The notes below the pieces were generated by a model, which searched no databases, was not told the origin of the DNA, and saw only the letters and a program-made list of their open reading frames with translations. The translations under genes were made by a program, and so were the position numbers. A stretch of 64,000 nt of DNA from Desulfobacterales bacterium (GTDB taxonomy: Bacteria > Desulfobacterota > Desulfobacteria > Desulfobacterales > JAAELO01): contig JAAELO010000011.1 of the NCBI GenBank assembly GCA_024226555.1, forward strand, positions 1 to 64,000, in the 5' to 3' direction. Below, one piece after another: positions 1-8,091 of the stretch. Within the stretch, counting starts at the first letter, position 1, and each line of letters starts with the position of its first letter.

Positions 1-17
1 ACCTCTTCTAAGTAACA
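1..17. repeat. Copy 1 of a 17-bp direct repeat
   Basis: ACCTCTTCTAAGTAACA occurs here and again at 23537-23553, each followed by a T-rich run and, within about 75 bp, by a copy of the dispersed palindromic repeat. The window edge truncates the left context, so the unit may be longer. Function unknown. Confidence 0.4.
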
Positions 18-73
18 CTTTTTATATATTATGTGTTATTAGGCAGTTAGGTTCCAGAATATCTATTCTGGAG

Positions 74-201
74 GAGTCGCTAATAACTGCTTTTTGACCG
101 AATTACTATGTTATTAGAAAAAGAAAACTGTTGTAAAATCGTCTCGTTATTTTTTCTAATGCCTTGTACTTCAATCAAAACTCTTATTATTAGAGGTTCC
201 T
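74..201 (-). repeat. Dispersed palindromic repeat, full core copy
   Basis: This about 128-bp copy begins GAGTCGCTAATAACTGC and ends TTATTAGAGGTTCC. The termini are inverted repeats and the inside carries the family motifs CTCGTTATTTTTTC and CTTGTACTTCAATC. It is a short form with no internal TTTATAAA cassettes. It lies downstream of trpA and is in the opposite orientation to the copy at 20398-20525. Confidence 0.75.
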
Positions 202-337
202 TTAATAACTACTAACATTAACTTTTATATAATAATAGTTTTATTCTTGCATCATTTATATTGTAACAGTGATAAATTATTTTGGAGATTACAGAATATA
301 AGACATTTGAATAATGTGATATTATAAAGTTGTGAAA

Positions 338-366
338 CAAAAAAGGTGCAAAATATGCACCTTTAA
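338..366 (-). terminator. Intrinsic terminator after trpA
   Basis: AAAGGTGCA and TGCACCTTT form a 9-bp stem with a 5-nt loop. On the minus strand it is followed by a T-rich run, about 55 nt beyond the trpA stop. The arms are symmetrical, so some activity in the other direction is possible. Confidence 0.75.
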
Positions 367-421
367 GATTGAGATCTTGTCACAAATAGAAATTAAGCCG
401 AAGAGGATTTCTATGAATCAA

Positions 422-1183
422 CTATCTTAGTCCTTCAATAAAGGGTTTAATCGCAGAAACACCTACACTTTCAACAAGCCGGATCGTTTCGGAGCCGATA
501 ACCGCAATATCTGCTTTTCCTTTTAAAAAATCTATATCCTTCTTATCCTTTACTCCAAATCCCACTGCAAGTGGAAGATCTGTAGCGTTTCTACATCTTT
601 CAAGATAGGTTGTTATATCATCAGAAAACTCAGTATCACTTCCTGTTACACCTTTTCTTGCAACACAGTATATGAAACCATTGGCAAATGAGGATATATA
701 TTTCATCCTGTCATCTGTTGTATTTGGAGAATATATATAGATTGGTGACAGATTCAAATTTTTCATGGAAGTTATGTATTCGTCCCCCTCTTCCGGTGGA
801 AGGTCCGGCACGATTGCTCCCTTTAGTCCACTTGCATCCATCTCCTTGGCAAAATCTGTAACTCCGTATTTATAAAGAATATTGTAGTAACTCATATACA
901 GAAATGGGATATCATATTTTTTTGCCATCTCCCTTCCAAATTCAATACTCTTTTTTACGGTTGTGCCAAGTTCAAGGGATTTCTGGTTTGCTTTAAGTAT
1001 AACAGGACCATCAGCAAGGGGTTCAGAAAATGGTATCTGAAGTTCCATTATATCAACTCCTGCTTCAACCATTGCCTCAACAATTTTAAATGAACTCTCA
1101 TAATCGGGATAACCGATTACGATATGTGTCATTAAAAGTATATCTTTCTCTTTTCGTTTTTCCTCAATATATTTTTTAAGCAC
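422..1183 (-). CDS. trpA: Tryptophan synthase alpha chain
   Basis: This is the alpha subunit of tryptophan synthase. It cleaves indole-3-glycerol phosphate to indole and glyceraldehyde 3-phosphate, and indole passes to TrpB. The (beta/alpha)8 signature MELQIPFSEPLADGP is visible, with the catalytic Glu and the Asp of LADGP kept; the usual ELGIPFSDP is slightly altered. I place the start at the GTG at 1183 (253 aa, normal for the family), which overlaps the trpB stop by 8 nt and has GGCAGG upstream. An in-frame start at 1240 would only add residues overlapping trpB. It is the last gene of the GntR-trpB-trpA operon and a terminator follows. Other trp genes are not in the window. Confidence 0.95.
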   Translation of the reverse strand: MLKKYIEEKRKEKDILLMTHIVIGYPDYESSFKIVEAMVEAGVDIMELQIPFSEPLADGPVILKANQKSLELGTTVKKSIEFGREMAKKYDIPFLYMSYYNILYKYGVTDFAKEMDASGLKGAIVPDLPPEEGDEYITSMKNLNLSPIYIYSPNTTDDRMKYISSFANGFIYCVARKGVTGSDTEFSDDITTYLERCRNATDLPLAVGFGVKDKKDIDFLKGKADIAVIGSETIRLVESVGVSAIKPFIEGLR

Positions 1184-2405
1184 CGTATTCACCTGCCTTT
1201 TCTTTAATAAAACTTCTCCATTCAGGATCTTCAAAAGCATCAGCTACTGTGAATATATCCTTATCACCACGACCGGACTGGTTGATAATGATTGAATCAC
1301 TCTTCTTCATTGATGGAGCCTCTTTGTATGCTGTAACAAAAGCATGGGCAGATTCGAGAGCGGGAATAACCCCTTCATTTCTCATTGTAAGATCCATCGC
1401 TTCAATTACTTCATCATCAATAGCTGCTTCAAATCTAACTCTTTTCTTCTCATGCAGATCAGAAAGAATAGGAGATACACCAACATAATCAAGGCCTGCT
1501 GATATAGAATGGGTCTCTTTCATTTGTCCTTCATCATCCTGTATGAAGTATGTCTTATATCCCTGTGCTACTCCAACAGATGCATCATCCGCACATAACC
1601 TTGATGCATGATATTCTGTATCTATACCTTTTCCACCAGCTTCCACACCAATAAGTTCAACCGGATCATCCATGAATCCACTAAATATACCCATTGCATT
1701 GGACCCACCACCAACACATGCATAAACAGATTTTGGAAGTTTTCCTTCTCTTTCCAATATCTGCTCCCTTGCCTCCATCCCAATTACTGACTGGAAGTAA
1801 GATACCATCTCCGGGAAAGGGTATGGACCGCACGCAGTTCCGAGGACATAATGGGTTGAATCCATGTTTGATACCCAATCACGGAAAGCTTCATTTATTG
1901 CATCCTTTAAGATTCTTGTGCCCTCTTTTACTGGAATAACTGTTGCTCCAAGTCTTTCCATCCAGAATACATTTGGTCTTTGTCTTTTAACATCAACCTC
2001 GCCCATATAGATTGTACAGTCAAAACCAAATTTTGCAGCCATTGTTGCTGTAGCAACACCATGCTGTCCAGCTCCTGTTTCAGCAATAACTCTCTTTTTA
2101 CCCATTCTCTTAACAAGAAGCCCTTGTCCCATAACATTGTTTGCTTTATGGGCACCTGTATGATTCAGATCCTCTCTTTTAATATAGATCTTTGCGCCAC
2201 CAAGTTTTTTTGTCATATTTTCAGCATAGGTAAGTGGCGTTGGCCTGCAAGAGTATGTAGACATTAAGTTCTTATACTCTTCAAAAAAAGCCGGATCATG
2301 TCTTGCTTTTAAATACTCATGTTCAAGTTCATCAAATGTAGAGATAAGAATTTCCGGTAGAAATGCTCCTCCAAAGTCTCCAAAATATCCTTTTTTCTTT
2401 TGCAT
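1176..2405 (-). CDS. trpB: Tryptophan synthase beta chain
   Basis: This is the PLP-dependent beta subunit, which condenses indole with serine to give tryptophan. Its 409 aa is typical of TrpB1, the form that partners TrpA. Visible are the PLP-lysine region NHTGAHKANN, the glycine-rich TGAGQHGVA and the phosphate-binding CVGGGSNAMG. The ATG at 2405 is preceded by GTAGGAGGG, a strong ribosome-binding site that overlaps the last codons and stop of the upstream GntR gene, so the two are probably co-translated. The 3' end overlaps trpA. Confidence 0.97.
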   Translation of the reverse strand: MQKKKGYFGDFGGAFLPEILISTFDELEHEYLKARHDPAFFEEYKNLMSTYSCRPTPLTYAENMTKKLGGAKIYIKREDLNHTGAHKANNVMGQGLLVKRMGKKRVIAETGAGQHGVATATMAAKFGFDCTIYMGEVDVKRQRPNVFWMERLGATVIPVKEGTRILKDAINEAFRDWVSNMDSTHYVLGTACGPYPFPEMVSYFQSVIGMEAREQILEREGKLPKSVYACVGGGSNAMGIFSGFMDDPVELIGVEAGGKGIDTEYHASRLCADDASVGVAQGYKTYFIQDDEGQMKETHSISAGLDYVGVSPILSDLHEKKRVRFEAAIDDEVIEAMDLTMRNEGVIPALESAHAFVTAYKEAPSMKKSDSIIINQSGRGDKDIFTVADAFEDPEWRSFIKEKAGEYGA

Positions 2406-2408
2406 TTG

Positions 2409-3119
2409 CTACCCTCCTACTGTTTGTGAAAAAACAAACTTATCAGTTCTGCAATACATCTCTGAGTAAACTCCGTTTTTTATCTGTGGAAAATTGATCC
2501 ATCTTTGGATCAATAAAATTTTTGAATCAGTTTTAAGACCAAGTTCCTTTGTCAACCCTTTAGGAACTGCTACCACTTTAAATGATTGTTTAAAATCAGT
2601 TGGTTCCATAAAGAAATTTTCCCGAACAATTTTGGCCAGGGATTTTCCTTTAATATCAATGTTTTTGATACCTTCAAAAACATCCTGATTCAGATAGAAA
2701 TTTTCTACTAAAACAGGTGATTTTCCAACACTTGTTAATCTTGAAAAAAAAAGTGCTGTTTTAAATGGATTATCTTTAGAATTTATTTTCTTTATTTTTA
2801 TGTCCTGAAGAATACAGGTTTCTGTAGAAATACCTTTTTCAGAAAAAGCTGAAGAAGTCCCTGCAAGAGAGAAAAGATCAATCTCTTTTTCCTCTTCAAT
2901 CACATAGGTTCCAGAGCCCCTCTTTCGCTCTACAAGTTTTTTGCGTACCAGAAGATCAATAGCCTGCCTAACCGTAGGTCTTCCGATGCTGTATAGCTGT
3001 GCAAGTGATAGCTCAGGTGGTATTTTTGACCCAACAGCATATTCTCCTGATTTAATCCTTGCGGTCAAAATGTCAGCAAGTTGATGGTATAATGGTAAAG
3101 GTGACTTCGAATTAAGCAT
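2409..3119 (-). CDS. GntR/HutC-family transcriptional regulator heading trpBA
   Basis: This 236-aa regulator has an N-terminal GntR winged helix (about residues 8-72: PLYHQLADIL, then the recognition region SIGRPTVRQAIDLL and wing KRGSGTYV) and a C-terminal UTRA-like effector domain (about 95-230). It lies immediately upstream of trpB, whose ribosome-binding site is inside this gene's last codons. Control of trpBA by this protein is therefore likely, which is not the usual attenuation or TrpR arrangement. The ligand is unknown. HutC-type regulators bind small acids, sugars or amino-acid derivatives, and indole or tryptophan sensing here is only inference. Confidence 0.88.
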   Translation of the reverse strand: MLNSKSPLPLYHQLADILTARIKSGEYAVGSKIPPELSLAQLYSIGRPTVRQAIDLLVRKKLVERKRGSGTYVIEEEKEIDLFSLAGTSSAFSEKGISTETCILQDIKIKKINSKDNPFKTALFFSRLTSVGKSPVLVENFYLNQDVFEGIKNIDIKGKSLAKIVRENFFMEPTDFKQSFKVVAVPKGLTKELGLKTDSKILLIQRWINFPQIKNGVYSEMYCRTDKFVFSQTVGG

Positions 3120-3148
3120 TTAATCTCCAAAAAAAATAGTACAAAATA

Positions 3149-3253
3149 GAAACCTCTAATAATTGCCTTTTTCTCACCCAGAGATTTTATAAAACTGAAA
3201 GCTTTTACAATCTGTATTTCAGTAAAAATTCTGATTATTATTAATAGATTCCT
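3149..3253 (-). repeat. Dispersed palindromic repeat, degenerate copy
   Basis: It opens with GAAACCTCTAATAATTGCC and closes with TTATTAATAGATTCC. Most of the core is missing, but the cassette GATTTTATAAAACTGAAAGC, also seen in the copies at 26978-27165 and 45893-46021, is present. It occupies the leader region of the GntR-trpBA operon. Confidence 0.6.
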
Positions 3254-3325
3254 GTTATAAACAAGATTAAGTTAAACTTAATATGTAAAGATGTCAAGAC
3301 AAATTATATTGATTGATTAATTTAA

Positions 3326-3545
3326 GAGAACCTCTAATAACTTGAATTTTGATTGAAACGTTTATAAAATCTTTACAAGGCTGATAAAAAAATAACGATC
3401 TGATTCGTTTATAAAAATGCTTTTATTTTATAAAGTTTACAGTTTTTTTTGGAACAACTCAGTGTAATGCAAAGTATTCACAACATAACAAGCTGATTAG
3501 CGAAACCCACTGTAGTTCGATTAAAAGACTGTTATTAGAGATTTT
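3326..3545 (+). repeat. Dispersed palindromic repeat, long copy
   Basis: It starts AGAGAACCTCTAATAA and ends GTTATTAGAGATTTTCTC, with two internal palindromic cassettes built on TTTATAAA. Its right terminus overlaps the end of the neighbouring minus-strand NADAR gene: the stop codon of that gene is the TAA inside CTCTAATAA of the repeat. Confidence 0.75.
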
Positions 3546-4098
3546 CTCTTATACAGGATCTTACTTTCATAAGAGCAAAACCCAAAAGATTAAGACCTTT
3601 CCATTTTTCAGGATTGGACGCATGCGGGTCATCTTCAGATAGACCAATTCCCCATATTTTATCCACTGGACTTGCTTCAACTAATACTCTATCTTTTGTG
3701 TTGATTAAGAATTTTCTAAGTTCATTATTTTGTGAGAATTTCGCATTGTTCCCTCGTACTACAATCTCAAAACGATTCTGTAACCATAAATCGTTATCAA
3801 AATTACGTATCTCACGGCCAAACCTTTTAGCTGCACCTGGATCCCGTGATGAAAGAATCTTGTTTAGCCTTTCTTCATCTTTAAAAAGCCTTGCTTTTTC
3901 TGCCATCATAAAGTGTTCAGCTGTTTTATAAACAATAGAATTAATTTCAAAAGAGTTACTCCACCACTGACTAAAGCACTCTTTTCCAACAGTTCCATCT
4001 TTCCTTTTCTGATGCCCCCAGAAAAACATGTATTTAGGGCGTTTTCCACTTCTTACAGATTTAAGAAGTAACTCTTTGTTATAAATATCATTTTTCAT
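3535..4098 (-). CDS. NADAR-domain protein (YbiA/RibX family)
   Basis: This 187-aa protein has a NADAR domain over about residues 22-182: FFWGHQ near the start, CFSQWWSNSFEI, YKTAEHFMMAEKA, then WGIGLSEDDP and LLGFALM near the end. Family members include the riboflavin-pathway N-glycosidase YbiA, and others that act on ADP-ribose derivatives or remove ADP-ribosyl groups from nucleic acid. Which activity applies cannot be told from sequence. The start has AAGGAAAA upstream. The stop codon is provided by a dispersed repeat, so the original C-terminus may have been altered. It appears to be a single-gene unit. Confidence 0.88.
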   Translation of the reverse strand: MKNDIYNKELLLKSVRSGKRPKYMFFWGHQKRKDGTVGKECFSQWWSNSFEINSIVYKTAEHFMMAEKARLFKDEERLNKILSSRDPGAAKRFGREIRNFDNDLWLQNRFEIVVRGNNAKFSQNNELRKFLINTKDRVLVEASPVDKIWGIGLSEDDPHASNPEKWKGLNLLGFALMKVRSCIRENL

Positions 4099-4127
4099 TT
4101 TCTATTTTCCTTTTTGGAACCATAAAA

Positions 4128-4162
4128 AAAGTGCTACTGAAAATAAATCAGTAACACTTTTT
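4128..4162 (-). terminator. Intrinsic terminator after the 4184-5383 gene
   Basis: GTGcTACTGA pairs with TCAGTAaCAC around a 7-nt loop, flanked by A and T runs on both sides. On the minus strand it follows the stop at 4184 by about 22 nt. Its symmetry would also allow termination from the plus strand. Confidence 0.7.
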
Positions 4163-4183
4163 AACAGATTTATGGAAAGGCTT

Positions 4184-5383
4184 TTAGATTACAGAAACTC
4201 TGCTTTTGTAATCATTATCATTAACAAAAATGTAGAACTGGCCTTCATCTGACTTAATCACTATTCTGTCTGCAGAAATTCGATCCTGAGCTATTGCGCT
4301 ATCAGGGGTTATATTTCGGAAATATTGTCTTTTATTGCCAGTTTTAACTTTTCCAGGTAGTATATCCACAACCTGTCCCACAATAGATTCCCCATGATCC
4401 TTAATAAATGCATTTTTCCCAATCAGAGATCTTTCAAACTTATCGCCGGTCAAATCTATATTTTTTTTTACTTCCTCAACAAATACTTCTGATTCTTCTC
4501 TTGGAACATATGGTTTTTCCCTCTCAATAACCACTGATGCTTTTTCAGAATAATCATGCATATTTGTATTTGTAGAAAGTTCTTTCTTTAAACCCTTTAT
4601 TACAGAATCTGAGAGTCTGAAAATCTCCATTAATTGCTCTTTTCTATTATCCGAACTTTCCTGCAATTTGAAGATCAGATCCATTAAAGAATTAATTTGA
4701 TTATTTAAAGCCATTTGACCGGGCATAACCCTATAACCAAGTTTATTAACAAGGGATGTTTTATCTGTGCAACTATAAAATTTAAGTGTTAATTCACTAT
4801 CTAAGATCTCACCTATTTCATTAATAACTTTTACTAAAGCTAAAATTTTATAACCATTTAACCCGGCTGCTATAACATTCAAGCTATGAATAAAGTTCTG
4901 AACAGCAATCTGAATAAGATTTGTATCTATTTCGACCTCTGTTCCCAAAGTTTTTGCCAAAAAAAATGAGTTTTGGGAAGAGACCTGTTCACGCACAACA
5001 TCAACCTCATTACAAAATACTGAGAGTGCTCTTTCAAAATTATTGGTTAAGTTCTTTGAAGATTGTAAAGCCTCAAAAAGAAAAATATCCAGCATATCAT
5101 CTGTTTCTACGAATATATCCCTATGTGACATTCTACGCTTTATTTTACAAGCAAGCTTGTATACATCAACTGCTTCATTGGGTAGTAGTGATTCTGAGTC
5201 CTTTCCCTCTTTTTCTATCTCACTCAATATCTTTGAAGGAAGATTCAAAATTCCCATATTCAAAGGAATTAAACATTTTGAAAGAAGTGCCGCAATTTTT
5301 GTTGTGTCATTTTTTTCAGGTGAGACAAAAAGTTTCTCCATGTCCACCGACACTGTTTTATATATTGAATTGATTTCAGTCAT
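4184..5383 (-). CDS. Unknown protein, longer member of a tandem paralogue pair
   Basis: This 399-aa soluble, mostly helical protein has no recognised family. Residues about 10-265 align throughout with the gene directly upstream (shared blocks SPEKNDTTKIAALLSKC, GLNGYKILALVKVINEIG, NKLGYRV and ALNNQ), so the pair arose by tandem duplication. This copy has an extra C-terminal region of about 110 residues that looks like a small beta-rich domain (ERSLIGKNAFIKDHGESIVG, then GQFYIFVNDND). The start has AAAGGAACG upstream. It is separated from its partner by 15 nt and followed by a terminator. No signal peptide or membrane segment is evident. Confidence 0.8.
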   Translation of the reverse strand: MTEINSIYKTVSVDMEKLFVSPEKNDTTKIAALLSKCLIPLNMGILNLPSKILSEIEKEGKDSESLLPNEAVDVYKLACKIKRRMSHRDIFVETDDMLDIFLFEALQSSKNLTNNFERALSVFCNEVDVVREQVSSQNSFFLAKTLGTEVEIDTNLIQIAVQNFIHSLNVIAAGLNGYKILALVKVINEIGEILDSELTLKFYSCTDKTSLVNKLGYRVMPGQMALNNQINSLMDLIFKLQESSDNRKEQLMEIFRLSDSVIKGLKKELSTNTNMHDYSEKASVVIEREKPYVPREESEVFVEEVKKNIDLTGDKFERSLIGKNAFIKDHGESIVGQVVDILPGKVKTGNKRQYFRNITPDSAIAQDRISADRIVIKSDEGQFYIFVNDNDYKSRVSVI

Positions 5384-5398
5384 ATCAAATCGTTCCTT

Positions 5399-6232
5399 TT
5401 AAATATTTACCAAACCTTTTGAAATTAATGCTGAAAGTGAGAAAAGTTTTACGAGAACCTCTTTTTCAATTTCAGAACTGTCTTTTAATTCAAGAACTAT
5501 ATCAAGAATTTCATTTAGCTGGTTATTAAGTGCAATATCACTTGGTTTAATTCGGTAACCAAGCTTATTTACAATTGATGTTCTGTTTGGTGCTTCATAG
5601 AACTTCTTAATAACAGAGTGATCAAGCAAAGCTCCTATTTCATTAATAACTTTTACAAGAGCAAGGATCTTATATCCATTTAGACCTGAAGCCAATACAT
5701 TAAGTCTTTGTATCATGTTCTGAGAAGCTGTTAAAATCATAGAAGAATCTATAGCTACTTCAGTTCCTAAAGTTTGAGCCATATAAAAAGATTTCTCAGA
5801 TGCTACCTGGCTTTGCACACTTTCTACTTCCTTGCAAAATTCCTGAACTATTTGTTTAAATTCATTAATGTAATAACCTGCCTGGGATACGGCGTCATAA
5901 GTAAAAATATCTGTACTGTCATCACTTCCCTTCTGATCATCACCAAACAATCTGTATTTCAGTTTTAAAACAATTTTATAAACCTCAATAGCTTCAACCG
6001 GAAGAATCATCTCAGCATCCTTACCAGCTTCCTCAACTTTAGCTAATATCTTTTCAGGAACATCTACAATTCCTATTGAAAAAGGGACTATACATTTTGA
6101 AATTAGAGCTGCAATCTTAGTGGTATCATTTTTTTCAGGCTTTACAAACAGATGCTCCATATCAATACTAACAGGGTTTAATATAACATCACTTACATCA
6201 CTTTCTTTATTTATTCCATTTTCTTCAGTCAT
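5399..6232 (-). CDS. Unknown protein, shorter member of a tandem paralogue pair
   Basis: This 277-aa protein is homologous along its whole length to the N-terminal two thirds of the next gene, but lacks that gene's C-terminal domain. The start is set at the ATG at 6232, with AAAGGAG 8 nt upstream; an in-frame start at 6265 lacks such a site. It is first of two genes in the operon. Strongly conserved between the copies are PEKNDTTKIAALISKC near the N-terminus and ASGLNGYKILALVKVINEIG in the middle, so this central helix probably carries the shared function. Function unknown. Confidence 0.8.
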   Translation of the reverse strand: MTEENGINKESDVSDVILNPVSIDMEHLFVKPEKNDTTKIAALISKCIVPFSIGIVDVPEKILAKVEEAGKDAEMILPVEAIEVYKIVLKLKYRLFGDDQKGSDDSTDIFTYDAVSQAGYYINEFKQIVQEFCKEVESVQSQVASEKSFYMAQTLGTEVAIDSSMILTASQNMIQRLNVLASGLNGYKILALVKVINEIGALLDHSVIKKFYEAPNRTSIVNKLGYRIKPSDIALNNQLNEILDIVLELKDSSEIEKEVLVKLFSLSALISKGLVNI

Positions 6233-6358
6233 TATATTTTCTCCTTTATTTAAGGTAATTTTCATTTAAATTAATATATAAAAAAAATATTATTTATAGC
6301 AAGGTCGTAAAATTTAAAAAACGACAACCCTTTCAGAATGCCATTCTGGAAATATATT

Positions 6359-6805
6359 TTATTTCTCCTGTAAAAAAATAATACTTTGCTTTGCTGCAGG
6401 TTTTTTCAAATCTGGGAATATATAACAATCACCAGAATTATGTTCTTCTTGAAGATATGACCAGAAAATATCTTCACTATCTGATATCCCAAATGCAAAA
6501 AACGGTAAGTCTTTATGAAAAGCAATCCAAACATTAATTTCTATATTCGATTCTGATTCGTAAAATATATCTCCCAATGGAAAGTCTGAGCATTCGGCAA
6601 CAAAGACAGATTCATTAAAACCATTTGTTTTTGATATCTTTTCTGCAATTTTATTTCGTTTATTATCATGTATATCTATAGCCCAGTTCTCATGACCCTG
6701 ATCAGCATTTGAGAATTCAGGCCTTACAGCTTTCACAATAATATATTTTGAAATTGTGTTACTTTTTAATTTGAAAAGACTATAAAAATTAGTTTTGGGT
6801 GCCAT
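6359..6805 (-). CDS. Hypothetical protein (148 aa)
   Basis: No family is recognised. The protein is small, acidic and aromatic-rich with no signal peptide or membrane segment. AAGGA precedes the ATG and the gene starts 8 nt after the stop of the larger upstream gene, so the two form a unit. A pair of small unknown genes like this can be an effector/immunity or toxin/antitoxin pair, but nothing in the sequence proves it. Confidence 0.65.
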   Translation of the reverse strand: MAPKTNFYSLFKLKSNTISKYIIVKAVRPEFSNADQGHENWAIDIHDNKRNKIAEKISKTNGFNESVFVAECSDFPLGDIFYESESNIEINVWIAFHKDLPFFAFGISDSEDIFWSYLQEEHNSGDCYIFPDLKKPAAKQSIIFLQEK

Positions 6806-6813
6806 TTTATTCC

Positions 6814-7407
6814 TTAAAAAAGATCCTCCATATCTTCATATAGATATTCAGGTTCATTTATGAAAGCATTCCCCGGATTATCCATTAACATTATATTGTA
6901 TACCTGCTTTAAATAAAGCCAGTCACCAGAATCCATACATGTAAGACGTCCATTATATTTAACTTTACCCCATTTTCCCTTCTCAAGTGTAAAGAGTTTT
7001 ATGGAATAGCAACTATGTCCTCGTTTTGGTAATCCTACAATATCAGGCTTATGTTCATAAAAAACATCAATACTGTTTTTCTTAACGACTAACTCCAGGC
7101 AATGAAACTTTATCAGATCAGTTATCTTAGCAGATTTTACATTGTTTTGCTCATTAAAATTGTTCCATTCATCAAAGCAGATGTCCTGAATATAGATATG
7201 TCCTGAGTTATTTGAAAAAAAATCAGGGGTTATCTGTTTACTTTCTGGAATTAAGTTCTTTTTAATAGAGTCAGCATTACTTGATAATTTTGACCAGGAA
7301 ACATGAATGTTCTGTACAATAATAAACATATTACGCATTTGATTAATTCCATTTCTTAAGGGAATTTTTAATAACTCTTTCACTGAAATACAAACGTTGT
7401 ATTTCAA
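6814..7407 (-). CDS. Hypothetical protein with 5' end displaced by a repeat
   Basis: This open frame codes for up to 197 aa and resembles no family I know. Its apparent TTG start and first codons (TTGAAATACAA) are the terminal sequence of a dispersed palindromic repeat fragment at 7397-7434, with no ribosome-binding site there. The native N-terminus was therefore probably lost or fused when the repeat arrived. Possible internal starts are the GTG at residue 9 or the methionines of MRNMF. The C-terminal part (ICFDEWNNF, GHSCYSIKLFTLEKGKWGKV, DWLYLKQVYNIML) looks intact. It is co-directional with the 148-aa gene 8 nt downstream. Confidence 0.55.
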   Translation of the reverse strand: MKYNVCISVKELLKIPLRNGINQMRNMFIIVQNIHVSWSKLSSNADSIKKNLIPESKQITPDFFSNNSGHIYIQDICFDEWNNFNEQNNVKSAKITDLIKFHCLELVVKKNSIDVFYEHKPDIVGLPKRGHSCYSIKLFTLEKGKWGKVKYNGRLTCMDSGDWLYLKQVYNIMLMDNPGNAFINEPEYLYEDMEDLF

Positions 7408-7434
7408 TCAAAATTCTATCAATTAGAGGTTCCC
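7397..7434 (-). repeat. Dispersed palindromic repeat, terminal fragment
   Basis: Only one end is present: TTGTATTTCAATCAAAATTC, then CAATTAGAGGTTCCC. The rest of the element is missing, and the 6814-7407 frame reads out of it. Confidence 0.65.
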
Positions 7435-7639
7435 TTGATTTAATTTGTATTTATATCCCTAAAAGGAATTCACCTATGATATATTTCACTTGTTTATTTA
7501 TTACAGAGGTTTAAATATAGAGTTGAAATTTGTAATTAGAAAAGATAGATTTTCTTAATTTACAGATATGATTTACTAAAATAACGAATTTCATTTTAGC
7601 AACGTTATGGTCTACTGGTGTGTTGTACAGGTTTAATGA

Positions 7640-7914
7640 TCATTTCAAAATTATCATACTTTTGTACAATGCTTTCGCTATTTTAACTATCACCCTTATA
7701 CAGTCTGTTGAACTATTATGCTCTGCTTCAACTCTTTTGAATGAGAAATGCATAAAAGGAAATACTGCAAACAATGAGAAATGTACCTCATATGTAGAAA
7801 AGTCTTTCATTTGCAATCTATCTTATTCCCGAAATTGGATATGATAAAGCAGCTGAAATAGCAAAAAAGCTTTTGAAAAGGATAAAACCATACAATCAGG
7901 TAGCATTAGGATAA
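7640..7914 (+). pseudogene. Decayed 3' end of an aspartate ammonia-lyase-like gene
   Basis: In one plus frame residues LIQSVELLCSA, LLNEKCIKGNTANNEKC and YVEKS match the C-terminal part of the AspA/class II fumarase family (compare LLEKCINGITAN in AspA). Near 7815 the match jumps to another frame, giving IGYDKAAEIAKKLLKR and ending at a TAA at 7912-7914, as the family does after the NP-IGYDKAA motif. The 5' three quarters of the gene is absent and a frameshift separates the two matching segments. AspA is a better match than FumC because of the EKCIxGxTAN block. No intact copy is in the window. Confidence 0.7.
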
Positions 7915-8025
7915 AGTTCTTACTGAGGATAGATTAAAGAAAACTTTCCATAGAGGGGAAACTTTAAATTGTCAGATATTATTCATTTTTTCTGAAGGAG
8001 AACTGTTTTGAATCTATAAATTAAA

Positions 8026-8058
8026 AAAGGCTGTCAGAAAAAGAATTCTAACAGGCTA
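8026..8058 (-). terminator. Intrinsic terminator after motB
   Basis: On the minus strand GCCTGTTAGAA pairs imperfectly with TTCTGACAGCC and is followed by TTTTTT. It lies about 35 nt beyond the motB stop. Confidence 0.7.
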
Positions 8059-8091
8059 AAACTAATATAATTAAAGTGGAATACCCCTTAC

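Noticed and set aside
3535-4098. NADAR protein as a component of the retron or of a DarT-like system
   Set aside because: It is 20 kb away on its own and no DarT or ADP-ribosyltransferase partner is adjacent.
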